Of a stretch of DNA of 64,000 bases, positions 34,918 through 42,498 are shown one piece after another (position 1 is the stretch's first letter; the number at the start of each line of letters is the position of its first letter). Both the position numbers and the translations under genes were made by a program. The stretch is from Armatimonadota bacterium (GTDB lineage: Bacteria; Armatimonadota; Fimbriimonadia; Fimbriimonadales; Fimbriimonadaceae): the NCBI GenBank assembly GCA_017303935.1, contig JAFLBD010000002.1, positions 310,001 through 374,000 on the forward strand, given 5' to 3'. The notes beneath the pieces were generated by a model. It ran no database searches, was not told where the DNA came from, and saw only the letters and a list, made by a program, of their open reading frames with translations.

Positions 34918-35630
34918 GCCGTCCTCCGGTGCCCATAGGTCTGCGCAAGATTCTCTGGAGTCAGAGTCGTTTCCACAGGTCCGTAATGAAGCACCGTCCG
35001 ATTGAGCAGGAGAACATTGTCAAACCGTTCGCGAACGGTTTCGAGATCGTGGTGTACCGCGATCACGGTTTTGCCGTTAGCCTGAAGTTCTCGGAGAACT
35101 TCGTAGATCGCTTCCTCCGTTGCCGCATCCACGCCCGCGAAAGGTTCATCCATCAGATACAGATCGCTTTGCTGAGCCAGAGCCCGAGCGAGGAAGACCC
35201 GCTGTTGTTGACCGCCGGATAGCTCGCCGATCTGCCTGCTTTCGAGCCCCGTAAGTCCCACATGGTTGATGGCTTCGGCTGCGATCATACGCTCGGCCTT
35301 GCCCGGTCGTTTGAGCCATCCCACGCGTCGATAGGTTCCCATCAGGACAAGGTCAAGCACTGTGACTGGGAAATCCCAATCAACGCTCTCGCGCTGCGGG
35401 AGGTAACCAAGAGCATGCTTGCCTGCCGCGTAGGGTTGTCCGTCGAGCAAGAACTCGCCGGTCAGCTTCGGAATGATGCCAATCGCCGATTTGAGCAACG
35501 TCGATTTCCCGGCACCGTTAGGCCCGACGATGGCGTTTAACGTGCCCGGCTGGATATCGCAGCATGCGTCTTCAAGGACGATGCGCTTGCCGTATGCCGC
35601 GCTCAGGTGATCAAATCGGATTTGTTTCAT
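34914..35630 (-). CDS. Manganese/zinc-type ABC importer ATPase
   Basis: The 238-residue ATPase has GPNGAGKSTLLKS (Walker A), LPQRESVDWDFP (Q-loop, with the DWDFP typical of metal importers), LSGGQQQRV (signature), and LYLMDEPFAGVD (Walker B). It powers import of a divalent metal. It overlaps the substrate-binding gene and the first permease by 4 nt each. Confidence 0.95.
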   Translation of the reverse strand: MKQIRFDHLSAAYGKRIVLEDACCDIQPGTLNAIVGPNGAGKSTLLKSAIGIIPKLTGEFLLDGQPYAAGKHALGYLPQRESVDWDFPVTVLDLVLMGTYRRVGWLKRPGKAERMIAAEAINHVGLTGLESRQIGELSGGQQQRVFLARALAQQSDLYLMDEPFAGVDAATEEAIYEVLRELQANGKTVIAVHHDLETVRERFDNVLLLNRTVLHYGPVETTLTPENLAQTYGHRRTA

Positions 35631-36523
35631 CGTAATGCCTCGACAATTGAGTTCACATTGGCGCGAACCATGCCTTCATAGGTTCCGGCATCAGTTCCTG
35701 GATCGCCCATGGCGTCGCTGTAAAGTGGTTTGCCGAATTTCACTCGGTGACCTGCGGCCGCCGCTCCTTCGACCAGCGACGAAATATTCTTGTTGGAAAC
35801 GCTGGTTTCGGCAAATACGGCCGAAATTCGGTTGTTGACGACCAGTTCCACTAACTTGTTGACTTCTTTGAGCCCAGCCTCGCTCTCGGTGCTGAGCCCT
35901 TGAACGCCGCGTACCTCGATGTCATAAGCCCGGCCGAAATAGCGAAATGCATCGTGTGAGGTGATCAAAACGCGTCGCGATTTTGGGATGGAGCCAATCT
36001 CCGTACGTGCCCAATCGTCTAGATCCGAAAGAGATTTCTCTTTTTGAAGCCGATTGGCTTTGAATTCGGTGGCATATTCGGGGAGCAACTTCGACAATTG
36101 CGCCTCAATCGAAGGCAGGGTTTTGGCAAATAGAGCGACATCGAACCAAATGTGAGGATCGTGCGCTCCGTCCGTACTGAGGAGCCGTTCTTCGGGAAGA
36201 TGATCGCCAATGAACAGAACAGGATCTGTTCGCTGGAGTGATTCCAGAGCGCTGAGCAGCTTTCCTTCCAAATGCAGGCCGGATGCGATGACGACGTCGG
36301 CGGATTTCAACGCCATGACATCGCGGGGCGATGCTTTGAAAAGGTGCGGATCAATTCCAGGTCCCATCAAGGTCGTGACTTCAACGTGGTCACCGCCTAC
36401 CGCCTTCACCAAATCGGCCACCATCGCGGTAGTCGCCAGGACCCGGATCGTGCCGGGCTTGGCGCGATCTTGGGCGCAACCCGAAAGGCTGAGCATCAAC
36501 AAGAGTCCTAGTAAAAACTTCAC
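35627..36523 (-). CDS. Metal-binding lipoprotein of ABC importer (MntA/TroA-like)
   Basis: The start is a GTG. A lipoprotein signal ends in LSLSGC (Cys16). The 298-residue protein has the cluster A-I ligand set: H60 (GIDPHLF), H124 (DPHIWFD), E239 (FAETSVSN) and D270 (YSDAMG). This two-His, Glu, Asp set is typical of Mn-type or mixed TroA-like proteins rather than zinc-specific ZnuA, which usually has three His. There is no long His-rich loop. So manganese or iron import is more likely than zinc. It is the first gene of the four-gene operon; a palindrome lies upstream. Confidence 0.92.
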   Translation of the reverse strand: MKFLLGLLLMLSLSGCAQDRAKPGTIRVLATTAMVADLVKAVGGDHVEVTTLMGPGIDPHLFKASPRDVMALKSADVVIASGLHLEGKLLSALESLQRTDPVLFIGDHLPEERLLSTDGAHDPHIWFDVALFAKTLPSIEAQLSKLLPEYATEFKANRLQKEKSLSDLDDWARTEIGSIPKSRRVLITSHDAFRYFGRAYDIEVRGVQGLSTESEAGLKEVNKLVELVVNNRISAVFAETSVSNKNISSLVEGAAAAGHRVKFGKPLYSDAMGDPGTDAGTYEGMVRANVNSIVEALR

Positions 36524-36543
36524 AATGGTAAGAATCTGTAGTA

Positions 36544-36558
36544 TAACTAAAAAAGTTA
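36544..36558. promoter_or_regulatory. Candidate operator upstream of metal importer operon
   Basis: A perfect inverted repeat TAACT-AAAAA-AGTTA lies 20 nt before the GTG of the metal-binding lipoprotein gene, overlapping a minus-strand TATACT (36545-36540), a possible -10 box. Metal-responsive repressors of the MntR/DtxR type bind similar palindromes in this position. No regulator gene is in the window, so this is a guess from position and symmetry. Confidence 0.45.
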
Positions 36559-36603
36559 CCCTATGCTATCTTTAGGTACGAATTGGTGATAAATTTAGTT
36601 GCC

Positions 36604-36633
36604 TTGAACTTATCCACAGCCTTTGGGTAAAAT
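36604..36633 (+). promoter_or_regulatory. Promoter of rplK with a DnaA box in the spacer
   Basis: TTGAAC (36604-36609) and TAAAAT (36628-36633) with 18-bp spacing form a good housekeeping promoter. The spacer holds a perfect DnaA box TTATCCACA (36610-36618). The transcript would have a leader of about 115 nt before the rplK ATG. Confidence 0.6.
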
Positions 36634-36754
36634 TCCTCTTTGCGCCGAGGAGTGCGTCAAGCTTCCTTCAGACGATCCTCATTAAGGCGCGTGGCAGAAT
36701 GGCCGCTGGTACCGGCTGCTTTTGTTGGACAAAGAAAACTACAGGATTTGAATC

Positions 36755-37180
36755 ATGGCAAAGAAAATTCAGGGCGTCATCAAGCTCAATATTCCAGCAG
36801 GTAAGGGCAACCCAGCTCCTCCAGTCGGTCCGGCACTCGGTCAGGCTGGTATCAACATGATGGAGTTCTTGAAGAAATTCAACGAACAAACCGCTCCACA
36901 AATGGGATTCACCCTGCCGGTCGAAATCACCGTTTTTGAAGATAAGTCGTACAATTTTGTGGTCAAGCAACCACTCAGCAGCGACTTGATCAAGCGCGAA
37001 ATTGGCATCGAAAAGGGCGGAAGCAACCAGTTGAAGGACAAGGTTGGCACCATCACCCAAGCCCAACTCGAAGCAGTTGCCGCAAAGAAGATTGCTGACC
37101 TCAATACCGATGACATCAAGCAAGCCGCGAAGATTATCGCTGGTACCGCTCGAAACATGGGTATCAAGGTCGTCGACTGA
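36755..37180 (+). CDS. rplK: 50S ribosomal protein L11
   Basis: The 141-residue protein is L11, with the N-terminal KLNIPAGKGNPAPPVGPALGQ segment and the C-terminal rRNA-binding part ending GTARNMGIKV. It stands alone: rplA, nusG and secE, normal neighbours, are absent. A promoter is visible upstream at 36604-36633. L11 binds 23S rRNA at the GTPase centre and is needed for stringent response activation by RelA in relatives. Confidence 0.97.
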   Translation: MAKKIQGVIKLNIPAGKGNPAPPVGPALGQAGINMMEFLKKFNEQTAPQMGFTLPVEITVFEDKSYNFVVKQPLSSDLIKREIGIEKGGSNQLKDKVGTITQAQLEAVAAKKIADLNTDDIKQAAKIIAGTARNMGIKVVD

Positions 37181-37220
37181 TCACCCAATAATTTAACACG
37201 AGTAGAGGATCGCCTCGACG

Positions 37221-37273
37221 GAGCGGCGAACTGAGCCTTTAGCCCCAAGGTTAACGAACTCAGTTCGCCGCTC
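37221..37273. repeat. Long hairpin downstream of rplK
   Basis: A perfect 15-bp inverted repeat, GAGCGGCGAACTGAG at 37221-37235 and its complement at 37259-37273, encloses a 23-nt loop that contains a CCTT/AAGG mini-stem. No T-tract follows, so it is not a classical terminator. It lies 40 nt after rplK and 38 nt before the next gene. Confidence 0.8.
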
Positions 37274-37310
37274 GTACGTCAGATACTCGATTCCCACGGG
37301 AAACATTGCA

Positions 37311-37895
37311 ATGAAAGTTCAAAATTTGATGTCCATAACTCTTCTCGCTGCGCTCGCAATTGGGCCAGTGATGGCTTGGGCGTCAAATCCCGAACTGGAA
37401 TCGCACAAGCCGTCACAAGCGGCCGCGGATGTTTTCCGACAGCTCACGGGCGCAGACATGGCGTTTCTCCCGGCTGGACTCGTCAAATCCGTCGATGCCG
37501 TCACCGACCTGAGCCAACTCATGGTTTATCCAACCGATACGCTTTCGGTGGTCAAGTTGACGGGTGCGCAGGTTCGCCTCGCACTGGAGCGCTCGGTGAG
37601 TCTCGCGCCGTTGCCGTCGAGTGCATTCCTGCAGCTCAGCGGTTTGACGGTGACCTATTCAAAGTCGGCTGCCCCCGATAAGCGAATCATCAGCGTTCAA
37701 GTTGGAGATTCCAAGTTGAGCGATTCGGCTACCTATCAGGTCGCCATGCCGACCACACTCGCGAGAGGTGGCCTGGGCTACTTCAAGGTTTGGGACAAGT
37801 CCAAGATCGACCGGACCCTTGAAGGCCAGAGTTTGGAGTCCATCCTAACAGGAAAGCGGCCAACCGAATCGGCTGACCGCTGGATCGCGAACTAA
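37311..37895 (+). CDS. Secreted standalone 5'-nucleotidase C-terminal domain protein
   Basis: The 194-residue protein has a signal peptide (about 1-24). The rest corresponds to the C-terminal domain of bacterial 5'-nucleotidases (UshA-like). AADVFRQLTGADMAFLPAG is followed by VVKLTGAQVRLALERSV, FLQLSGLTVTYSKS and ARGGLGYFKV. The N-terminal metallophosphatase domain is missing. This domain normally binds the nucleotide base and sugar. Alone it could be a nucleotide-binding protein or a remnant. A full enzyme of this family is encoded at 61319-62830. Confidence 0.75.
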   Translation: MKVQNLMSITLLAALAIGPVMAWASNPELESHKPSQAAADVFRQLTGADMAFLPAGLVKSVDAVTDLSQLMVYPTDTLSVVKLTGAQVRLALERSVSLAPLPSSAFLQLSGLTVTYSKSAAPDKRIISVQVGDSKLSDSATYQVAMPTTLARGGLGYFKVWDKSKIDRTLEGQSLESILTGKRPTESADRWIAN

Positions 37896-37908
37896 ATCCT
37901 CGAACGGA

Positions 37909-38418
37909 TTAAGGACATCCGGTTGGCGGTGGCGGCGGAGGACTGATCGTCCTATCCATGTAGATCGTTGGAAGAGTGTTCAGATTCCCCGCAGATAAAG
38001 CCGTGTAAGAAGCTCGGCATCCCGCGACGACGGATGAATACCACGATCCATTGAACCTGTACTCTTTGTATAACGTGGAAACAATTGTCGAACTGTCCAG
38101 CTGAAAACTCGCAGGAGTAGATCCAGGCGCAAAGTAGTACGCACCGCACGAGTTCGTCACGACGTTGCCGAGTTCGGTACCGCCGCTGTTATAGATTCTC
38201 ACCCTGACGTTGGGCACAACATTTCCGCCGAGCGTCAGCACGCGCCCACGGACTCGGGTTCCTGATCCTGTATCAGGCAGATCAGCATACGGATCGGAGC
38301 AAACGCCCGGTACGACACCGCCACCACCACCGCCTCCGCAGCCGATGACAACGAGCACCAATGCGGTGCTGAGCGCGCTGGCCAATAGTCCAGCTTTAAG
38401 ATTTCGATGGAGTTTCAT
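37909..38418 (-). CDS. Lipoprotein with Gly-rich linker and carboxypeptidase-regulatory-like domain
   Basis: The start at 38418 overlaps the cdd stop (ATGA), so it is coupled. The 169-residue protein has a lipobox VVIGC (Cys27) followed by a poly-glycine stretch. A beta-sandwich-like segment (about 55-100) has the CarboxypepD_reg pattern VRGRVLTLGGNVVPNVRVRIYN, then GAYYFAPG. The tail ends in poly-proline and a Cys. Such domains often act as surface display spacers. Function is unknown. Confidence 0.7.
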   Translation of the reverse strand: MKLHRNLKAGLLASALSTALVLVVIGCGGGGGGGVVPGVCSDPYADLPDTGSGTRVRGRVLTLGGNVVPNVRVRIYNSGGTELGNVVTNSCGAYYFAPGSTPASFQLDSSTIVSTLYKEYRFNGSWYSSVVAGCRASYTALSAGNLNTLPTIYMDRTISPPPPPPTGCP

Positions 38419-38813
38419 TTCAATTTGAATGCGTAGGGAAGGAGTTCTTGAATCGAATGCGAGAGCTTGTTGCCGTTCTCGTCGAAGCAATGGACAAACG
38501 CGGGTGCATCATCTGGTGCGAATTCAGAAAGGGTCTGGCGGCACATTCCGCAAGGCGAACCTGAATCTTTGGTCACAACAACGGCTTCGAGCCAGCGTTG
38601 GCATCCGTTTGCCACCATTGTCGAGATTGCGTTTCTCTCAGCACAAATCGCGAGGCCGTAACTGGCATTTTCGACGTTGCATCCGCTGTAAATCACGCCA
38701 TCTTCACCCAAGATTGCGCATCCGACTCGGTACTGGCTGTACGGAGCATAGGCGCGATTTCTTGACGTTTCAGCTGCTGCTAGCAGTTCATTTAAACGTG
38801 ACGATGGTAACAC
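38415..38813 (-). CDS. cdd: Cytidine deaminase
   Basis: A GTG at 38813 is preferred because AAGGAGG lies 5 nt upstream and the resulting 132 residues match the tetrameric cytidine deaminases; longer frames to 38840 and 38876 exist. Zinc and catalysis residues are present: C58-A-E60 and the PCGMC pair (C88, C91). It salvages cytidine and deoxycytidine to uridine forms. The start lies inside the mutS2 3' end (26-nt overlap). Confidence 0.93.
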   Translation of the reverse strand: MLPSSRLNELLAAAETSRNRAYAPYSQYRVGCAILGEDGVIYSGCNVENASYGLAICAERNAISTMVANGCQRWLEAVVVTKDSGSPCGMCRQTLSEFAPDDAPAFVHCFDENGNKLSHSIQELLPYAFKLK

Positions 38814-41127
38814 CGTGTCCTCCTTCGTTGGAATCTCCATCCCGGTAGTTTTGCACGCCTTTATGTCGCCGAACACAATTGCGGGTCATTTCCCGAAGAA
38901 TTCCTTCGCCCTTGCCGTGGACGATTCTCACGTTTTCGAGCCCAGCCAACAGACTTTCATCCAGGAAATTCTCGAGTAAGTGCTCCGCTTCTTCTGCGCG
39001 GACGCCTCGCATATCTAGTTCTGTATGCGCGGTCTGGGCCTTTTGCAAGATCACCCCTTTGCTCGCCTTCTGAATGACCTTTGTCGGCACAGGGACTTCG
39101 ACCGAGATCAGGTCCTCAAGGGCGATCTTCATTTTGGCGGGGCCAACTTGTACCGTAGCGCGACCGTCCTTTGGGTCGTCTAGGATCAACCCCTTTTGGT
39201 TGAGATTTCGAACCATCACGGTTTGTCCCTTGGCAATTCTTGCGGTTCCAGCTGCAGCTTGACTCTCTTCAGGTCGAACACGGTCCGCGACTTCGGCCCC
39301 TCGGCGCTGGAGTGTCTTGAGCTTCTCGCGAATATCATTTGTTGACGTAGCTCCTGCCTTTTTGATTTGCTCGAAAAGCTCCGCCGACTCCACCCGAATC
39401 CGCCGCATTTCTTCTTCAACTTCCGCCACGATCGCCTGCTTCGTTGTCTTTCGAATTCGCTCGGCTTCTTCCAGCGCTTTGGCGGCTCGCTTTTCCTCTT
39501 CGCGCAATTTGTGCGCGAGTCGATCAGCTTCGCTCTGAGCTTTTTGAGCTCGCTTCTGCGCGAGTTCCAACTGCTCCAGCATAGCGGCGATGTCTTTCTC
39601 TTCGACGCCTTGATCCGCTTGGGCAAGCTCGATCACGCGCTTCGGAAGGCCATTGCGCTCCGCGATTTTGAGCGCGTGGCTGCTCCCAGGAGTACCTTCG
39701 AGAAAGACGTATGTTGGCTTGAGCGACTTTTGGTCAAACTCCATCGAACAGTTCAGGAATCCTTCGGTATTCGCCGCGAACAGCTTCAACTCCCCATAGT
39801 GCGTGCTCGCGACGGTGATGGCTTTGCCGCGCTGAAGTTCGATCAACACCGCCCTTGCAAGGGCTGCGCCTTCCTGAGGGTCGGTTCCTGCGCCGACTTC
39901 GTCAAGCAAAACCAGCGCGTTGGGAGTTAAGGATCGTATCGCTTCCGCGATGTTTCGAATGTGCCCGCTGAAGGTCGACAGGGACTGTTGAAGGCTTTGT
40001 TCGTCGCCGATGTCTGCCCAAATTTGGCTGAACATCCCGATTTTTGTCCGGCTTGCGGGCACTGGAATTCCGCATTGGTTCATCGTCACAAACAGGCCAA
40101 CGGTCTTGAGGGTGACCGTCTTGCCGCCGGTATTAGGTCCCGTAATCAGTAGCGTAGTCACGTCGCCGCCAATCTGTAGCGAAAGCGGTACCGCTACCTG
40201 TTCATCGAGCAGCGGGTGTCGACCACGCTCGATTTTGATAAATCCAGGCGGTGCGCTTGCGGCAAGGTCTCCATTAAAACTGAATCCATATCGAGCCTTG
40301 GCCAGAATAAGGTCGAGCTTTCCCGCCGATTCAATGCCGACCGCAATTTGACCGCCGTTTGCGCCGATTCTCTCGCTCAAATTTCGGAGAATCCTGGCGA
40401 CTTCGGCAGCTTCCTGGGCTTCGGCCTGCCGAAGAGCGTTGCCGATCTCGTGGACGTCCATCGGCTCGATGTAGACCGTCTGCCCCGAGCTGCTGGAATC
40501 GTGCACGATCCCTTTGACTTTGGCGCGATGCTCCGACTTCACGGGCACCACATATCTGCCGTTGCGCTGAGTCACGATCGGGTCGCTCAGATAATCTCGC
40601 GCCGCGCCGGTGGTGTACTTATTGATTTTCTCAGTTAGGCGGTGAGTTGAATTTCGAATGTTCTTCCGAAGTCTGCCCAATTCTGGGGATGCCGAGTCGA
40701 GAACTTCTCCTCCAGAATCTAAGCTGTCGAAGATCGCGGTTACGGTTTTTGGGTCATCGAAAAACGTGGTGGAGAGCTCGTGTAGGTGTGGATGTTGGAA
40801 CGACTTTGACCTAAGGAGCTGTACCCATTGCCGCATGACGCTCATCGCAAAACCGATTTGGTAGAGCGTCAGGCCGTCTAAAGTGCCGCCTTTGCTCGCC
40901 TTGATGCAGGCCTGGCGAACGTCGTGGATACCCCCAAGGGGCGGCAACAGATCACCATTTGCCAGTTCGATTGCCTCGGACGTTTCGGCTTTTCTCGTTT
41001 CGACGACTTTGGGATCGAAGCTCGGCAAGAGTTCTGAGGCGAACGCGCGACCAAGCATCGATTCGCAATGATCTGCTAATCGAGCCTGAATATTTTCAAA
41101 TTCCAGAACCTTTAGAGCGTGTTCCAC
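38788..41127 (-). CDS. mutS2: Endonuclease MutS2 (ribosome-rescue/recombination-suppressing ATPase)
   Basis: The 779-residue protein has the MutS2 architecture. An N-terminal lever/clamp region is followed by the ATPase core with ITGPNTGGKTVTLKTVGL (Walker A, about 330) and LVLLDEVGAGTDPQEGAAL (Walker B and signature). A long coiled coil (about 515-610) is rich in Glu, Lys and Arg. The C-terminal Smr domain (about 705-779) carries LDMRGVRAEEAEHLLENFLD and the HGKGEG motif. MutS2 suppresses recombination and, in Bacillus, splits collided ribosomes. cdd follows as an overlapping gene. Confidence 0.96.
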   Translation of the reverse strand: MEHALKVLEFENIQARLADHCESMLGRAFASELLPSFDPKVVETRKAETSEAIELANGDLLPPLGGIHDVRQACIKASKGGTLDGLTLYQIGFAMSVMRQWVQLLRSKSFQHPHLHELSTTFFDDPKTVTAIFDSLDSGGEVLDSASPELGRLRKNIRNSTHRLTEKINKYTTGAARDYLSDPIVTQRNGRYVVPVKSEHRAKVKGIVHDSSSSGQTVYIEPMDVHEIGNALRQAEAQEAAEVARILRNLSERIGANGGQIAVGIESAGKLDLILAKARYGFSFNGDLAASAPPGFIKIERGRHPLLDEQVAVPLSLQIGGDVTTLLITGPNTGGKTVTLKTVGLFVTMNQCGIPVPASRTKIGMFSQIWADIGDEQSLQQSLSTFSGHIRNIAEAIRSLTPNALVLLDEVGAGTDPQEGAALARAVLIELQRGKAITVASTHYGELKLFAANTEGFLNCSMEFDQKSLKPTYVFLEGTPGSSHALKIAERNGLPKRVIELAQADQGVEEKDIAAMLEQLELAQKRAQKAQSEADRLAHKLREEEKRAAKALEEAERIRKTTKQAIVAEVEEEMRRIRVESAELFEQIKKAGATSTNDIREKLKTLQRRGAEVADRVRPEESQAAAGTARIAKGQTVMVRNLNQKGLILDDPKDGRATVQVGPAKMKIALEDLISVEVPVPTKVIQKASKGVILQKAQTAHTELDMRGVRAEEAEHLLENFLDESLLAGLENVRIVHGKGEGILREMTRNCVRRHKGVQNYRDGDSNEGGHGVTIVTFK

Positions 41128-41205
41128 CAGTACTGCAATTGTATCGCGTGTTCGCCCACAGTGACTTTTCTTGGGCTATGATCATGCAATCAAGAGGGGA
41201 ACAAT

Positions 41206-42498
41206 TTGATTACCAGAAAGCAAATTCTGCTGTTCTGCGGCATGGCATTGGCTTCTTCGTCTCTGGCGCAAACCGAGGGGGTTGCGCTAGTAGGTGCTCG
41301 GATCGAAACCGGCACTGGTCAGACGATTGAGTCCGGAACTGTCGCGTTTAAAGACAACAAAATCGTTTATGTCGGCACGGGCAATGCGCCTGCCGGGTTC
41401 AAAAAAGTCGACGCGAAAGGGATGACTGTTTATCCCGGATTCATCGACGGGTGCATGACACGGGGCTATAAACTGCCCGAAGTTCCGCAAAATCCGCCGC
41501 TAGACGTGGTCACTACCGCACCACCCACCATGCGCGAACTGAATCGCAAGGGCGTGTGGCCTGATCTCGATCTTTCGAAAAATCTGGACCTTAAATCGGC
41601 GGTTGGAGCGGCAAATGAGGCAGGTTTCACCTGCGCAGTCATCGCCAATGCTGCCGGTACCTTCCGAGGACAGTCTTGCCTTGTCAACCTTTCGGGCAGC
41701 AAGGATGTTCCAGTCCTTCTTCAGCCCAAAGTCGCCCAAGTTACCGGACTGGGGACTGGGCCACAATCTGGGTATCCGACCACCCCATTCGCGATCATGG
41801 CAACCTACCGTCAGACGATGCTGGACGCGCAGCGAATGCTGCAGACGCCTTCTGCAGACAGGCCGAAGAATCTAGAACCGCTAGAATCGCTGTTCCCCGT
41901 CCTTCGCGGCGAGCAACCGCTGATGTTCTTCGCGGACGGTGAGCGAGATATTTCTCGCGCGCTCGGCTTGGTCGATGAGTTCGGCTCAAAGGCCATGCTA
42001 GTAGGTGCCAAGAACGGATTTATGCGGCTGGATGAGATCAAAAGATCCGGACTTCCGGTCCTCGCGAACATCGCCATCGGGATCGCGCCAACCAAGTCAA
42101 ATGACCCCGATTTGATCCTTCCAAAGGACGTTTTCAACGAACGCGCCGAGGACTGGAAGAAGCGATCAGAGAATCTTCTCAGGTTCAAGGAAGCAGGGAT
42201 TCCGTTTGCAATCACGAGTATGGGGGATGGGAGTTCGAACTTCTTGACCAATATCCGCCGAATTCTCAAAACAGGGCTGGATTGGAAGACGGTTTTGCAA
42301 GCAGTCACGTTGATGCCCGCAAAACTATTTGGAGTCGACAAGCAGATGGGTTCAATTGAAGTCGGAAAGCAAGCGTATTTCACGATCGCAAACGGTGATC
42401 TGAGCAAGGACAAAGTCACCATCAAGTACGTGGTCGTCGCGGGACAATTGCGCGATATTGATGCACCGATGGATGAAGAAGAGGAGGCAAAGCCATGA
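41206..42498 (+). CDS. Secreted amidohydrolase-like protein lacking the metal-binding HxH motif
   Basis: The start is a TTG with AGAGGGGA upstream. A signal peptide (1-21) gives export. The 430-residue protein has the composite-barrel pattern of imidazolonepropionase-like amidohydrolases: a small N-terminal beta-barrel with a GARIETGTGQTIESGTVAF strand set, then VYPGFIDGC and a C-terminal SIEVGKQAYFTIANGD. The HxH after GFID is absent (GFIDGCMTR), and the final catalytic Asp region reads TSMGDGSS. It probably does not bind metal in the usual way. It is coupled to the next amidohydrolase (4-nt overlap). Confidence 0.75.
   Translation: MITRKQILLFCGMALASSSLAQTEGVALVGARIETGTGQTIESGTVAFKDNKIVYVGTGNAPAGFKKVDAKGMTVYPGFIDGCMTRGYKLPEVPQNPPLDVVTTAPPTMRELNRKGVWPDLDLSKNLDLKSAVGAANEAGFTCAVIANAAGTFRGQSCLVNLSGSKDVPVLLQPKVAQVTGLGTGPQSGYPTTPFAIMATYRQTMLDAQRMLQTPSADRPKNLEPLESLFPVLRGEQPLMFFADGERDISRALGLVDEFGSKAMLVGAKNGFMRLDEIKRSGLPVLANIAIGIAPTKSNDPDLILPKDVFNERAEDWKKRSENLLRFKEAGIPFAITSMGDGSSNFLTNIRRILKTGLDWKTVLQAVTLMPAKLFGVDKQMGSIEVGKQAYFTIANGDLSKDKVTIKYVVVAGQLRDIDAPMDEEEEAKP

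Noticed and set aside
36619-36754. tRNA or L1/L10 leader element upstream of rplK
   Set aside because: No tRNA cloverleaf or recognisable ribosomal-protein leader could be folded by eye.
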